A stretch of DNA of 64,000 nucleotides from Lophius americanus (Eukaryota; Chordata; Actinopteri; Lophiiformes; Lophiidae), in contig JBBDHG010000043.1 of assembly GCA_037951165.1 (NCBI GenBank), positions 3,224,001 through 3,288,000 on the forward strand. The letters are read 5' to 3'. Below the pieces are notes generated by a model. It did not search any database, was not told the origin of the DNA, and saw nothing but the letters and a program-made list of their open reading frames with translations. A program made the position numbers and the translations under genes. This document shows positions 13,040 through 25,460 of the stretch, piece by piece; position 1 is the stretch's first letter, and every line of letters begins with the position of its first letter.

Positions 13040-13619
13040 CAGGGGTCCACTCCCCTCCCTTTCCAGCTAAGATGATGAGGACCCCTGTCTCTTATTACAC
13101 TCCATTCTAATTACAGAGCTTCGCCCGGCCTTGGCCATAGACTACGATTCTGATCCGACTGTCGCCTCAGAGAAAGACAGGACAGGAAGTGCGGAGAGGC
13201 GGGGGTTCGGAATGTAGGAAGGAGTGGGAGGCAAAATAGGAAACGAGCAGACAGGCCTTTGCTAATGAGGTGAACGGCAAGAATGGGAAAGGTGAGAAAC
13301 AATCAAGGGAGAAAGGGGAAACGGGGGAGGCCGGGCGGGAGATTGTTCATCAGAAAGGAGAGAGAGAGGGAGAGAGAACGCAATTAGAATCCATTGAATA
13401 GAAAGGGATGATGAACACACAAGGAGAGATGAGGCAGGAGATTCATTGCAGTTGTCATGAAAGTCAGTGTTTCCAGCGGCGCTTACACGAAGGTCTTTGT
13501 TGGGCTTTATGAATTCAAACATGGAGGACAATCATATCTCCACAGCTTCGGAACAGCTCCCAGAAACGGACCATGAGCTGATGGACTTGATTAATACTAG
13601 AATTCACTGTCTGCTACCG

Positions 13620-13621
13620 GC

Positions 13622-13662
<41 letters not shown>

Positions 13663-13745
13663 ATCCCTCTCTCGCTCTTTCTTTCTCTCTCTCTCTCTCT
13701 TTCTCTCTCCCTCTCTCTCTCTCTCTCTCCCTCTCTCCCTCTTTG
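13620..13745. repeat. (CT)n pyrimidine-rich array
   Basis: Mostly CT dinucleotides broken by TTT and CCC. The long serine/leucine and arginine/glutamate frames across it are low-complexity readings. Confidence 0.95.
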
Positions 13746-14742
13746 TGTGGTTAGAACTTCTGAAGCCTTCTAAGCGGTTTGTGTGTTTCTGAGAGGGGTG
13801 TCTTTGCCTCTCAGCACGTGCCAAGAAGGAATAATATCTAATGCCTCTGTTTTCAAGAGCATCAAAAAGTCAAACCCAATCTGCTGAAGCTTACGTAGTC
13901 AAAGTCCCTAAAAGCGCTTCAGTCCCCGCCTTAAACTGTCACTCAGGGCGGCGCTGCACTGTGCAGCTCGCCACACAGCGTTACAAATCACTCTGTCTTC
14001 AAAGGAAGTTGGGTGGAAGAAAAAGCTTGAATTTCTCCAAGTCCTGGCTTCTGTTGATGCCTACAGTTACGTGTAAATAGCTTTTATCATTTCCCTTCCC
14101 ACCCAGGAGAGAGCAGGAACAACAGAAGGGAGGCGAGGCTCTGTCACGTCGTCTACAAGGGATGGAAAAGAGCTGTTCAGAACAATAGGACGGGGGGGCT
14201 TTGAGGAAGGGGTGGGGAAGGAAAACAAAGTGGAAAAAGGAGAAGAAAAAGAAGATAGAGGTTGTATTTGCATAGCTCCTTGAGACAGGAGAGGGAGCGA
14301 AGGCGAAGAGGAGTATTTTTAGAGCTGAACTGACGGAGGAAGTGTGAGATGTTTATGATTTCTTGAGTCGATCTTGTCTTGCCTTGAACCCCTCCTCTGA
14401 GGGGAAAAAGCTCCAGGCAAACACTGTCTTGTTTTTTTTTTCCTTTAGATTGACAAGCACTTAGCAGCTACATAAAAAACAGGAATAAAGGGGGCATTGA
14501 TTTCCCTTTTGCCGAATTAGCAATGATCTTCTTTTGTTTGTAGCTAATGGCTTTTTGAGATTTTATTCTATGAGATTCTCTTCTCGTATGATTGACATTC
14601 AGAGGCTATGTTGGTGCTGGGATGCACTTAGGCCCTAACAACCCAAACATCCTGTCGCACTTTGAGTTCTGCTGAATGCTTATCTTCCACAGTCATCTTC
14701 TCTATCTGTCAATCAAAAAACTGTTCTGAAGTTCAAGTCTGC

Positions 14743-14775
14743 TTCCTGCACTCACGTAGGTCACTTCTCAGGAGC
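14743..14775 (+). repeat. 33-bp direct repeat, left copy
   Basis: Identical over 33 bases to 15939-15971, begins TTCCTGCACTCACG and ends CTCAGGAGC. The intervening segment is 1163 bp. Confidence 0.9.
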
Positions 14776-15097
14776 TTTATCATATCATTAAAACTAAAAA
14801 CCATTGATTTTTCAGGGAGAGGCGCTCTGATGCATGCTGAAAATCAAAAAGTGGTGGCATATTAATCACCTTGTCAAGTTTTTTATTTTATTTCTTATTT
14901 ACACACCCAGAGCCCAAAGTGCAACGTCAGCGATATTTAAAGCTGCTCTTCCGACCACCTAAGGTCAATTCAATTTTTTTAAAAGAGGCTACATACTTTG
15001 TATCAATGGTTATGTTATTCTATGTTTGTATTTATTTATATTATATAATGTATATATATTATTTCAAAAACCGGAATATGCTTCCGGAATATGCTTC

Positions 15098-15135
15098 CAT
15101 ATGCTTCCGGTTCTGATTTAAACCGGAAGCATATG
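15098..15135. repeat. Perfect 15-bp-arm hairpin
   Basis: CATATGCTTCCGGTT (15098-15112) is perfectly complementary to 15121-15135 across an 8-base loop. The left arm is preceded by a 13-bp tandem duplication (ccggaatatgctt) at about 15071-15096. Confidence 0.85.
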
Positions 15136-15903
15136 AAGAACTAGAAAATGCAATTTCTGAAAGCATAATGCGATTTATGAAGTAGGTGCGGGTGTGAATG
15201 ATGGATGTTGAAGAGCTGATTTGAAATTTAGATGAAAAAGGAAGATTCTCAAGAAGGATGAATAAGATGAAGAATTTATAAGGTTCTGAATGGTAAAGGA
15301 TAAGAATAAAAGTTGAATGAAAACAACAATTCATGAAAGATGTTGAATATCTGAAGTTTTGCTGAAAAAGCTGGAAGTGGTCTGCTGGCTTTAACTTGAA
15401 GGGGTACGAAGCATAATAAGTAGGAATAAGATGAAGAAGAAGATGAAGAAGGTTGAAGGGTCACATACCAATAGCATCAAATAGTTAAACAAAATAAATT
15501 TAAAAGGGTTATAATGTATCTTATCGATATGAGGGTCCCACTACCAGCATATATGTGTTAGAACAAAAATTCATACATATATGAATTAAATTAGGTTGGA
15601 TTATAGAATTAATTTGATATTGAATAATTTATTTGAGTGTAGTGGTTTGTGAGGCGGTTTAGACAGATAGGGTTATACTATTTTGGTGGGAAAATAACAC
15701 TTCTGGGTTTCGATAGATAGATAGTAGAAAGATAGTGGAAAGATAAGCAAAAGCAATCAAGTAAATTGAAATAAAGTGAAATCTGAGAGCTACCAAATTA
15801 CAGTAAAGATCAAAAATAACAGGTCTCCAATGAATAAATATCCATAAAGAGAAAAGAACAGCGCAAATGAGATGAATAAAGTAAGGAAAACATTTTCACT
15901 TCT

Positions 15904-15939
15904 ACTGCATGAAGCCATGTAGAGGTGGCTTCATGCAGT
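15904..15939. repeat. Hairpin with perfect 14-bp arms
   Basis: ACTGCATGAAGCCA (15904-15917) pairs with 15926-15939 over an 8-base loop. The right arm runs directly into the 33-bp direct repeat. Confidence 0.85.
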
Positions 15940-15971
15940 TCCTGCACTCACGTAGGTCACTTCTCAGGAGC
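15939..15971 (+). repeat. 33-bp direct repeat, right copy
   Basis: Exact copy of 14743-14775, placed between two perfect hairpins. Confidence 0.9.
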
Positions 15972-15973
15972 CT

Positions 15974-16010
15974 CAAAAGGGAGGCGGAAAAGCCATTTCC
16001 GCCTCCCTTT
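15974..16010. repeat. Hairpin with perfect 16-bp arms
   Basis: AAAAGGGAGGCGGAAA (15974-15989) pairs with 15995-16010 across a 5-base loop, followed by TTGTT. It resembles a strong stem-loop, but no gene end is nearby. Confidence 0.85.
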
Positions 16011-19000
16011 TGTTGCTAAGCTAGTAGCATACTGCTGGTTTATTTGAGCGTTTGGGGTTTTAGAAAAAGAGCTAAACCCAAAACCCTGTTCTACATCTAT
16101 TAAAGTCTTTAAAGGGAAATCTTATGTTTTTTATATTCTATATCTTCCGCTCCCTAGCTAGCTGCTAACTGAGTTGGTTTTATGCTAAGGAAGTGGCCCG
16201 CAGTGAGATTATAAAAGCTTTCTGGCTGGAAACTGATCCCCGTTGCTTCTAAAACAAATAACTAGGTCTGATTTCTGAAACTAGCCACTAATCTCCCTTT
16301 AGAAATTAGACCTTGTGCTTCTGAGCAAGCAGCGTGTGGTTGTTTTATCAAATGTTTTCGGGTAAATAGGAGATTGGAGGATGCGTGGGTTCTTTGCTAA
16401 AAGTGATAACCGTTACTTAATGTTTCCATTTGATCCGCCGCACACGTAAAATATTCCGCAGCGGGGTTTTCGTTTGATGTTCTGTTCAGTAATTTGAACT
16501 TTATAGTCACGCCTCTGACATCAATGCAGAAGAAGAGACAGACGATCCCACCTGAAGCACCAGAAGAGACAAGCAGAAGAAACTACACTGAGGGATTTTC
16601 CTTCATGCCCTCTGACGGAGATTGTCCCAGCATTACACGACCATATTATGAGGCTTTGATAGCAACGCTGCTGAGATCAAACCGGCAGCCGGGGAAGCCT
16701 TTGACTGGATTAATGGACAAAGACATTAATTAGGACACTATGTTTTTGTGTTATTCTCCATGTAGTCTCCTTTTAAGCCCGCTCTCTTCTGCCCTCCCAC
16801 GCTGTATCACCCTCTTTTGTGGACTTTTGATCTTTTTAATCTGGCAAGAAAGAAAAGTGCTGGATTGTGTTGAAGCGGGTCCTGGTGGTCCGGTACCATC
16901 CATGGAGGAGCAGCGTCATGGGTTCTCGTAGGCCGCGATTCAAATAAAATATAAAGTAAGAAATCACAAAAAATAGTAAAAATATTATAAATAATTCAAA
17001 TCAAGGGCCATTTCCTCCTTTTCCTATGCAGGTAATGTCAAAATGGGATTTTCACATTATGTTGCAATACAGAAAATACAGAAAATACAGAAAATACAGA
17101 AAATACAGAAAATACAGAAAATACAGAAAAGACGACTGAACTGTGTTAAAATAATAACACATTTTATTCAAAGACACGCAGTGAAAATCAAACATTCCAT
17201 AAAATGAATCAACAATGAATCCAAATAAAGTGAAGAGGGACAGAATAGATAAAGAAGATAAGGAACAGAGTTGTGGGGGTTAAGATCGGAGCTGGAGGAT
17301 CAGGAGACGGCGTGTAAAGGAGGCCTGAGAGACGCACAGGCGCCAAATTCGCCTCTGTGTCTCCGTGTCCTGACTGTCAGAAGCAAAATGTTGAACTTCG
17401 AGGAAACCAGTGAAGCTGCTGAAGGACAGGGGTGAAATGTTCAGAGGAAGGAGTTCTGCTAATGATATGGAAAGTGATATAAAGTGCTGTATTCGCTGAC
17501 GAAGGTGCTGATCTTGCTAAAACTGTCCAAACTGTACGTGCCACTAAATAGCTGCTTCTCTGAGAGTGCAGGATTCCATATTAAGGTTAGCATGAAGGGA
17601 GCACACCTGCAGCTCTGAAAACAACCACAGAGAACGAATCCACTGGAGTCACACTGTAAATGCTAATAATATACTTTACTTAAAAAGCAAGTCTGGAAAC
17701 GGATTGCCTCTAGATTTCCATCATTAATTTTAAGCTGATGAAGCTGAAAAAAAACTGTAATTAGCTTTAACAACATAAAATTAATGGTCTACTTAATGTG
17801 AAAATCTCCAGGCAATCGGTTTCGTGGCTTTGAACAAGTTAACTTATTATTGCAATTTACAGTGTAATCAAATCCAACTCGGTGACAGCGAGCATTGACG
17901 AACTCTTACTGACCCGTGTGAAGTTTTTATTCTTCTCTGATGAGTTTATGCGGACGTAATTGAGCCTGAGCACTCAAACGCAATCTGAGTTTTTCACTTG
18001 CTTTTTAATAGTGAACAGCTAATCTCTAGTGTAACTGCTTTGATGTCATACAGGAAGAGTTTGATCCTCATTTACAACAACCTCAACCAACCGGAGCGAA
18101 GTTGGAAATTTAGCAGAGATAAACTGAAGCTAATCAAAAATGTAAGGCATGAACAGATAGCCATAAAAAACAACCATTCTCATATCAGACCTCTTTCTTT
18201 GATATATAAAAAAACACATTATGAGAAAGAGGTCACAGGACACACTTCCGATGTGTCAAAGAGCCTTATGTACAGTCAGAGCTGAGCTCTAGCGTTTGTC
18301 TTTCCCTCGTTGAGCAAGAATGTCCGCAGAAAATATGAACAGAATCCAAATGGAAATCCCCCTGTCCTCTCTTTCTTTCATCCTTCTGCTCTGAATGAAT
18401 TCTCACATAGTATGACAGAGAGGATGGATAAAAGTGTGAGCCGCAGAGAGAGAGTGAGAGAGAAGAAAAACAGTCGACTCTTAGTAATTATACCGTCCTT
18501 TTAAATACGTGTAATTTAAATAATGTCGTCTTTGAAAACGATTAAAAGACCTGGGGGCAGGAAACCTGGGGTGTGAATATAACAGAGTCTGCTTCCAGAC
18601 TTGAAATGTTAGTAAGTCACTTCAGACAGTCACAGGCACCGCTAGCTATTTACCTTTCCTTTACCCTTATTATGCCACCTTAAACTTTTATTTAACATCA
18701 GACATAAAACTAGCCTAAGTAGTAGACAGTTGTTTTTTTTCAGAAAATCATGGCTACAACTTTTCTGACCATAGCAAGCTTAGATATGAACAGATAAACG
18801 ACCTATAATCGTATTCTGTACAGCTACGTCGTTAGCTTATCACCTATATGCTATCTTTATAAATATCAGTCATTCAGTCATTTAGTTCACTGCTGCTGTT
18901 ATGAACTCCTGCTGTCTTTCTTCTGCACTGCCCAGTCTTTGCAGAACTCCAACTTCATCCCATCCAGCTTTGTCAGATTCAGCAGATTCATCAGCCACCA

Positions 19001-19117
19001 GCACCACTTCTGTGTGGATTTATGGGGTGATTTATCTTGATGCTACTCTGGGCGGATACTATGGTTACCCTGATGATTCATACAAATATACAAATGTAAA
19101 ACAATCATTAACAATTG
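16011..19117. other. Intergenic stretch, no gene recognised
   Basis: AT-rich. The only distinct structure is the short 9-bp tandem array near 17.1 kb. The short open frames here do not resemble known proteins and lack splice context. Confidence 0.4.
17067..17129. repeat. 9-bp tandem repeat (acagaaaat)n
   Basis: About seven near-perfect head-to-tail units. Confidence 0.95.
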
Positions 19118-19547
19118 CAAAAGCCACAACGTAAGCTAAAAAGCCACATTACCATTGTAAAAGCCATGGCACAACTGTAAAGCCATAACACAGTTGCAAA
19201 GCCTGAATACAACTGTAAAACCAAAACACATCTGCAAGGCCCCAACACAACTGCAACAGCCACGAAGGAAGCTCAAAAGCCACATCGCCATTGTAAAAGC
19301 CATGACACAACTGCCCCAAACCACAACACAACTACAAAGTCACAAGACAACTACAAACGCCACAACGGAAGCATAAAAGCACATGACAGATTTTAAAGCC
19401 ACAACACAAATGAAAAAAGCAGCAATGGAATCACAAAAGCCACTTTATCATTGTAAAAGCCATAACACAACTGCAAAAGCCTCAATGAATGTCGAAAAGC
19501 AGCAATGGAAGAACAAAAGCCCAACTCAACTTTATAAAAGCCATACG
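19118..19547. repeat. Minisatellite, about 20-bp units
   Basis: About 21-22 degenerate units of 19-21 bp, built on AAAAGCCACAACACAACTGC. Two adjacent variants ('..cattaccattgt' then '..catggcacaactg') recur together near 19139, 19277 and 19437, so the array grew by duplication of multi-unit blocks. It stays open in several frames on both strands because the unit has few stops; these are not genes. Confidence 0.9.
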
Positions 19548-22500
19548 TTGCATTCGTGTGAGCCGTCTGGGCTACCATAAGACAAACTCAAGTACATTCA
19601 TTCTACTGCAAAAACAAACATCCTTGCTTCATTAATTTGTCTCTTCAGATTGGACTTCATATCCCACAATGCAAAAACTTTAAACAACATTTAAAATGCA
19701 GGGAGCCAAAGGACCATAGTGACACCCTGAAGGTCAGATTTCACATTTGATTGGTTCCTCTAAACAAACATGTCCTGCCTGGTGCATAAAGATTATTCTG
19801 GACTGAGTAGAGAAAAGTGCATCACTTGGTGAAACATTCAGCATCAGGTAAATCAAAGTAGACATTTGCTTCGGACAAAATTGCAAAAACATAATTTTCT
19901 TCCTAAAGGTTGCCTGGGACACAAGTATATTCAAGTATTATGAGTAATATATCAGGAAAGCCCTGAAACCTGTATACACTGGAGGTTCTTGTTGAAACAT
20001 CCAACAAGGAGGCCACATGTGCCACAGATGGAATTACATTTAAACTCAATTAATTTGTTGCGTTTGTTTTGAAGGCCCAAGGACGACACACAATGGCACA
20101 CACTGGGATGAAGAAAAAAGGGGCAGATGAGCAGCGATGAGTAAAGTAGAGAGCACAGGAGGGTAAACAATAGCCTCTGTGAGATTATCCGCTCATTCAA
20201 GGCTCCGGGAGGCTCGGCGGAGCACCACGGCCTCGGTCAACCATGTCTCCGTACAGTCTCAAGGCCCAGATACAGTCTGTCCACACACACTCTAATGCAC
20301 GCACACACACACACACACACACACACATGTACGTTGAGGGTGCTATTGCCATGGGAACCAGCCCCTCTATGACTATTCCCGACTCAGGACAATAATAGGC
20401 ACCAATCTTTCTCAATCGCCTTCTCTTTTATTGTCAGTTTGCCCCTTTCTTCGCTTTTTTTCCGACCCCTGTGAGCCTCGCTCCCATCTTCATCACCATA
20501 GGACCAGCTCTCTCTTCCCTCCTGCTCCTCCTCCTCCACCTCACATCCACATTCTGTACAGTCTCTCTCACAAGTAAATGCAAAACATTATCTTGACCCG
20601 ATCTGCACAAATGCCTTCCAAGCCATCCATGAAAAACTGCAAAATAGGCTTTCATTGTCTTCTAAAGAATGCTGGTGAGAAAAAAAGAAGAAAAAACTTG
20701 AATAGAGAAGCATTTGCTCAGATTTGCTATTTCTTTCTGAAACACAGAGGGGTTGAAGAGATTTCCTGTGAGTGACTCATTGGTTTCTGTGAACTTGCTC
20801 CAGGCAGGTCATTTTTTATTAAAGCTAGCCGAAACCAAGTTCTTAGGTCTTCAGAGTCCTTATCGACATGCCCATGTTGAACATTACCCAATCAATACTG
20901 CTGCAATTTTCTTGACCACCCATTACAACAGGAGTCAATCTGCGTCATAGAAATATCAAGGGGATTCTTTTTTCTTCTTCTTCTTTGGTTCAAGCTGAAG
21001 GGCTGAATATCGGCCCTTTTGTTTTCCGTCACGCCTGGAGGACTCGTCCTAATGTGCCGTCTCGCGGCAATGCCAGAGGCTTGAATAACTTAGTGAATTC
21101 AAAAGTGTGATCATTGTCACCTAACGGGGAAGTATAGGAGACACAATCTTTGCCTGAGATCTGGAGCAATTCAGTGGGGAGAAGATGAGAAACCTGCGGC
21201 TGAAGCCGCCATCACGATGACGCCCTGTCATGAGAAAACTCATGTTTTTATCCTTTCTGTCGAGTTTACTGCCCTAACTTTATATTGCTGCCAAATTTGA
21301 TTTCTGCTTGACAAACCATAAAAAAAAATGGAATTAAATGCTGTCTATCTCTAAATGACAGATAAGTCCGTCAACCAGCGAATCTCAGGCTTTTGTCCTG
21401 TCTTTAATTTTGGAAAGTCACCTTCCGTGTTCCTCCACGATTAAACAGGCTGAGCATGAAATGAAAGGAGATTTAAATTCTAACATTTTTTACAATGCTC
21501 TGCTCTTTTGCTGTCTTTGTCTTTGGGTGTTTGTCTATACATAATAAACGGAGAGGAGTACACATTACGGTTTGAACAAGCCATCCCTTGCCAATTAACT
21601 TAATCAAATTTCACACCACACAGGGGGATTCACTGTCCCCGGATCAGATAGCAAACATAAGTCGATTAAAACACACATTGCTGCAGAAAATACATAAATT
21701 AAGGGTGATGTTGTTAAAGGGGCGCATGGAAAACATCTGAGGCCCTCACTCTGCCTGCAAATGTGTGAGATTTACGTGTTTCTGCATTAAATACAAAAGA
21801 AAGTAGACCTCCGTTTTTTGAAAAGGTTGAGGTGCAGATATTTCATCGCCGACCTCTCGTAGATCAGCGCAGTGCGTTTTATGTGCTCAAGGTGTGACAG
21901 ATATCCTTGTTAAATGCAAATAAGTCATAAAACAGGGCCATAAATCTGCGATAAAGGGTAATGGATCTAAAAAAAAAAAAACGGCGCTGTTGTGGAACAA
22001 ATGTTAATAAAGTCATAAATAAGGAGTTTTCACCTCCTGTCGACGCCAAAGTTTAGCACGACATTTGCAATTCAAGATATTAAGGTTTGTATAAGAAACC
22101 ACCAAGACTGTAATCGTACGCGAAGGGGTCCAGATTATGGGATTTAGATGCAGATCTATCTCAACACTCTACTGGTTCACATGCACACACACAGTGATAA
22201 ACACTCCCACTGTCTCTACTGGCCGTGTAAAATGTCTTTTATCTCCATTGTGTGAAAATTATTTTTGCCTCCTTTTATTCTGTTTTAACCAAATTAAGTG
22301 GTTATAGTTCAAACTTACATTCATTACAGTAAGACATTGCCTAATCCTGTTTTTGTTGGATAAAACGTTGCTTGACGTTGATTAAACTCGAACCACAGAG
22401 CCACAGAGGCCCCATCTTATCAACAGCTCAACTTTGGAATGCCTCTCTGCACAGAGCACGAATTGTGATTTTTGTTATAAATTGCTTACAATATAGAAGG

Positions 22501-22653
22501 AATTACTTCATGGCCAGTGTGAAGGAAAATAATCAATATCAATATTTTGAACTTCAAATCGATGTATTTTCATTCATGCTGGTTCATGGTTCACTAACTG
22601 TCCCTGAACAAACGATGTTTAGTCACGTGGCGCCCTGATAAACCTCTGCTAGT
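19548..22653. other. Intergenic stretch, no gene recognised
   Basis: Only simple sequence stands out: a (CA)n run at 20300-20327 and an A run near 21970. No coding exon was recognised. Confidence 0.4.
20300..20327. repeat. (CA)n microsatellite
   Basis: About 14 CA units. Confidence 0.9.
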
Positions 22654-23238
22654 TTGAGCATGCAGAGCGCCGCGGATGACACAAGTGAAAACAAAGCGGT
22701 AACAGAAAAGTCTCAACCAGAGGGGCATGAAACTAAAAGACGGTGTATCATTATTTCTATCACTTCCAACATAATCACACTGCCAAGTATGAAGAGTGCA
22801 CGGCTGTTGCCTCTCCTGAATATAAAATATCATCACACAGGTCCTGACAAATTAAGATCCAGAAAAGGTTTCAGGCATGAAGACTATCTCTTCGCACACT
22901 CAAGTCAGTTATTCCACATAGCCTCCAACTATACTCGGTCGCAATTACCTGCTTCACAGTCTGGGTTGTCAATTGGTATCCACTCTGCTCATCAGCTGAC
23001 ATCAAATATATCCAACATAAGGTTGACACACATTTACTGTTGGCCTATCATCTTGCTGCTGGTATGTGCACCCTCCACCACCTTCGACCAGTGGTTGATC
23101 CATCAACTTCATCATTTATCCGCCTCAGCAGGAACATCAGCCCCCACCACCAGTATCCAGACTCCAAGGGTGATGTGTCCTGCTGCTACTCAGGTTCGAT
23201 GCCCTTCAATCACAATCTCCATGAAGACTTTCTGACTG
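22654..23238 (+). other. Unrecognised long open frame (about 193 codons)
   Basis: This is the longest stop-free frame in the window. It opens at a TTG; the first in-frame ATGs come slightly later, the first at 22660. The composition (many Ser, Thr, His and Ile, no domain motif that I know) and the lack of flanking splice sites or a promoter argue against an ordinary gene. A second frame at 23040-23243 also reads plausibly as protein ('VVDPSTSSF', ending 'EDFLTD'), so this may be an old frameshifted coding relic. No function can be assigned. Confidence 0.2.
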
Positions 23239-24019
23239 ACTAATTATCACATGTCCGTTGTAATAGACATTCCTCTTTGCTTCATGCTTCGTCTCTTCTG
23301 CATATTTTCTGTTTTTGTGAGGTCACAAAAATATAAACTCTTTCAGCAAGGCATATTTATTGTACGGACCATCCCAGAGAACTTTGCAGTCACAGTAAAC
23401 AAAGTGAAGATAAAAGCAAAATAATCTAATAATGGTTTGTTAATCTTAATCATGGGGAAAGTTCGAGATGGTAATGATCATGTTTTGAAGTAATAATCAC
23501 CTAAATGTTGCCAGTTTGATCGGATGAAATGATTAGAAATGAGAATGTTTTGATAAACCAACAGAACCTTTTATTTAAGGACTACTTTGCAATTATATTT
23601 TGGTCCTGTTATGGCTGAATGGTCTGCAAAATCTCAGAAAAAGACATGCAAGCAGTTAGAACAGTCAGTTTTTAATGGCTTATTATTCATTTGTAAATGT
23701 TACTATATAATGTGAGAAAACATTACAAATACTTATTATGTGAATAAGTGACTCATGACTCTCAAACAGAACAACAAAAACAAACTTTTGCATCTGCATG
23801 TTTGCACGCCGTTAGAGATAAGTAGGAAAACATGTTTTGGGGGGGAGGGGCTTTGGTGAATTAACCTTTAAAGGTAATTGTTTCTTCACCTTTTGCCCCG
23901 TGTAACGATACCGAGAGATATTGTAGGAGGCAAAGCCCGAAACTGCAATCAATTCCACATTTCCAAGAGCCAAGCTGCAGAGCGCCCAGTCAACGATGGA
24001 GCCACATGGGGTTTGTATG

Positions 24020-24330
24020 GAGAGGTTTTTTTGTGTGTGTGTGAGTGTGTGTGCTGATGTTTATGTGTGAGTGTCATGTGTACGTGTGGCGTGTATGCAC
24101 ATGTGTTCATTGCATGTTACAGCATTCATTACATACTCCCTTTGATCATGCACTCTTGGCATAGATCACATGTCTGCCTTGTGTCTGCGCATGTGTGCGG
24201 AGTGTGTGTTTACAGCATGCCAGCGAGTGTGGGTGTGTGCTGTACACCGCTATCTTTGAGTTTTGTATGTCTGTGCGAACGCACGTGTGCGTATGTTTGT
24301 GAGTTTTGTGGCCATTTGCCTGTGTGAATT
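24020..24330. repeat. GT-rich low-complexity block
   Basis: Imperfect GT-rich DNA with repeated 'gtgtgtg', 'gcatgtg' and 'gtatg' motifs. The Val/Cys-rich frame across it is compositional. Confidence 0.8.
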
Positions 24331-24555
24331 ATGTTCCAGTGTTTGTTTTTGCGCCTGCTGTGTGCCTTTTGGGTGAGCTGTATTGTTTTTACACTGTGTT
24401 TGTTTACGGGGTGTGTGTGAGAGACAGACACAGACTGAGACGGGGAGAACTCCTGACCCACCAACGCTGTGGAATTGACGCAGCTACAAGTCACCAACTG
24501 GAACTAATTAACAGCAGCTCAGTCAGACTCAGCTCCCCTCACTCACTTTCTCCCT

Positions 24556-24558
<3 letters not shown>

Positions 24559-24592
<34 letters not shown>
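24559..24592. repeat. (CA)n microsatellite
   Basis: About 17 CA units. Confidence 0.95.
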
Positions 24593-24596
<4 letters not shown>

Positions 24597-25112
24597 TTCT
24601 CCTCTTCCCCCCCGACTTCTCCTCGCTCTCATGCCCTCGTCATCCTCCTCCTTGACATCCACCCCCTCCCAACCCTTCCTTCACCTCCTGCCATCGCTCA
24701 ACTTGTTTTTCCCTTTAAACCTCCTTCTCCCGCGAACGCAGGCACGCACGGATGAGCTCATGTGCCGGAGTTCATACATTCAAAGCATGTAAACATTTGT
24801 TTTTACAGACCGACGTGAACGTATCAGCAGGCAAGATGAAACACACTTTTACTCCTCAAACATACATTAACGCGACTCACAAATCATACACTCCCCCCTG
24901 CGTCTCTCCTCGCCAGTGGGAGTGATGTGATACTGTACACCAGGCACATCTTGAAACACTGACAGGGTTCACTCTGTGATTGGATCCAGGTAGACATTTT
25001 TGGCATTCTGTATCATCCATCACGCATGTGACTTCCAAACAAGCCGACCTATTGATGTGCATAATGAGTGGCTGGAGAGTGCGCGTGCCTGTAAGCATGG
25101 GAATGGGTGAAA

Positions 25113-25143
25113 TTGTGTGTTTGTGTGTGTGTGTGTGTGTGTG
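25113..25143. repeat. (GT)n microsatellite
   Basis: About 15 GT units after 'tgtgtgtttg'. Confidence 0.9.
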
Positions 25144-25327
25144 GTGGCAGTGAATAAAAGCTTCCTTTTAGCCCTCCGAAGCTGAACTTGTGACTTCCAG
25201 CGTTGTCTAATGAAGCAACCCCATGAGGTGCACAACGCACTTCAAGTTTGATGCTGCTCGGGGAGCCGTGCATCTGCCGGGGATCACAAAGAAGACGGAA
25301 AGCACAAACACAGACAGCCAAATTTAC

Positions 25328-25460
25328 CTTGTTTCACAATCTCCTTGAAAAGTTCACTGCTCAGATGTGAGGGCAGCAACCGGAGCAGAGCTTCCAGGAG
25401 ACAAGCACATTCTACTTGGAGGGAGATCGGCACCGAGAGAGGATGGAGGACGGGTTCAGA
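25328..25460 (-). other. Possible coding exon, minus strand (unassigned)
   Basis: On the minus strand a frame runs open for about 43 codons into a good donor (AACAAG, then GTAAAT, just below 25328). It reads like a helical protein segment (LLEALLRLLPSHLSSEL, then FKEIVKQ). A pyrimidine-rich tract ending CTCCAAG (about 25415) could be its acceptor. I do not recognise the protein, and GC-rich DNA gives open frames of this length by chance fairly often. It could also be a 5' exon of the raftlin gene or of an unseen minus-strand gene. Confidence 0.25.

Larger units (their letters stand above)
12298..14742. other. Intergenic stretch, no gene recognised
   Basis: Contains a tetranucleotide array (12987-13039), a pyrimidine-rich (CT)n block (13620-13745) and purine-rich DNA. 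No splice-bounded coding exon was recognised. Confidence 0.4.

Noticed and set aside
13597..13824. Arg/Glu-rich and Ser/Leu-rich frames
   Set aside because: Low-complexity readings of the (CT)n tract.
15974..16020. Stem-loop followed by T's resembling a bacterial terminator
   Set aside because: There is no gene upstream and the genome is eukaryotic; treated as a plain inverted repeat.
19136..19580. Several 60-65 codon frames on both strands
   Set aside because: All lie in the 20-bp minisatellite.
24067..24755. Val/Cys-rich and His/Thr-rich frames
   Set aside because: Produced by GT- and CA-rich DNA.
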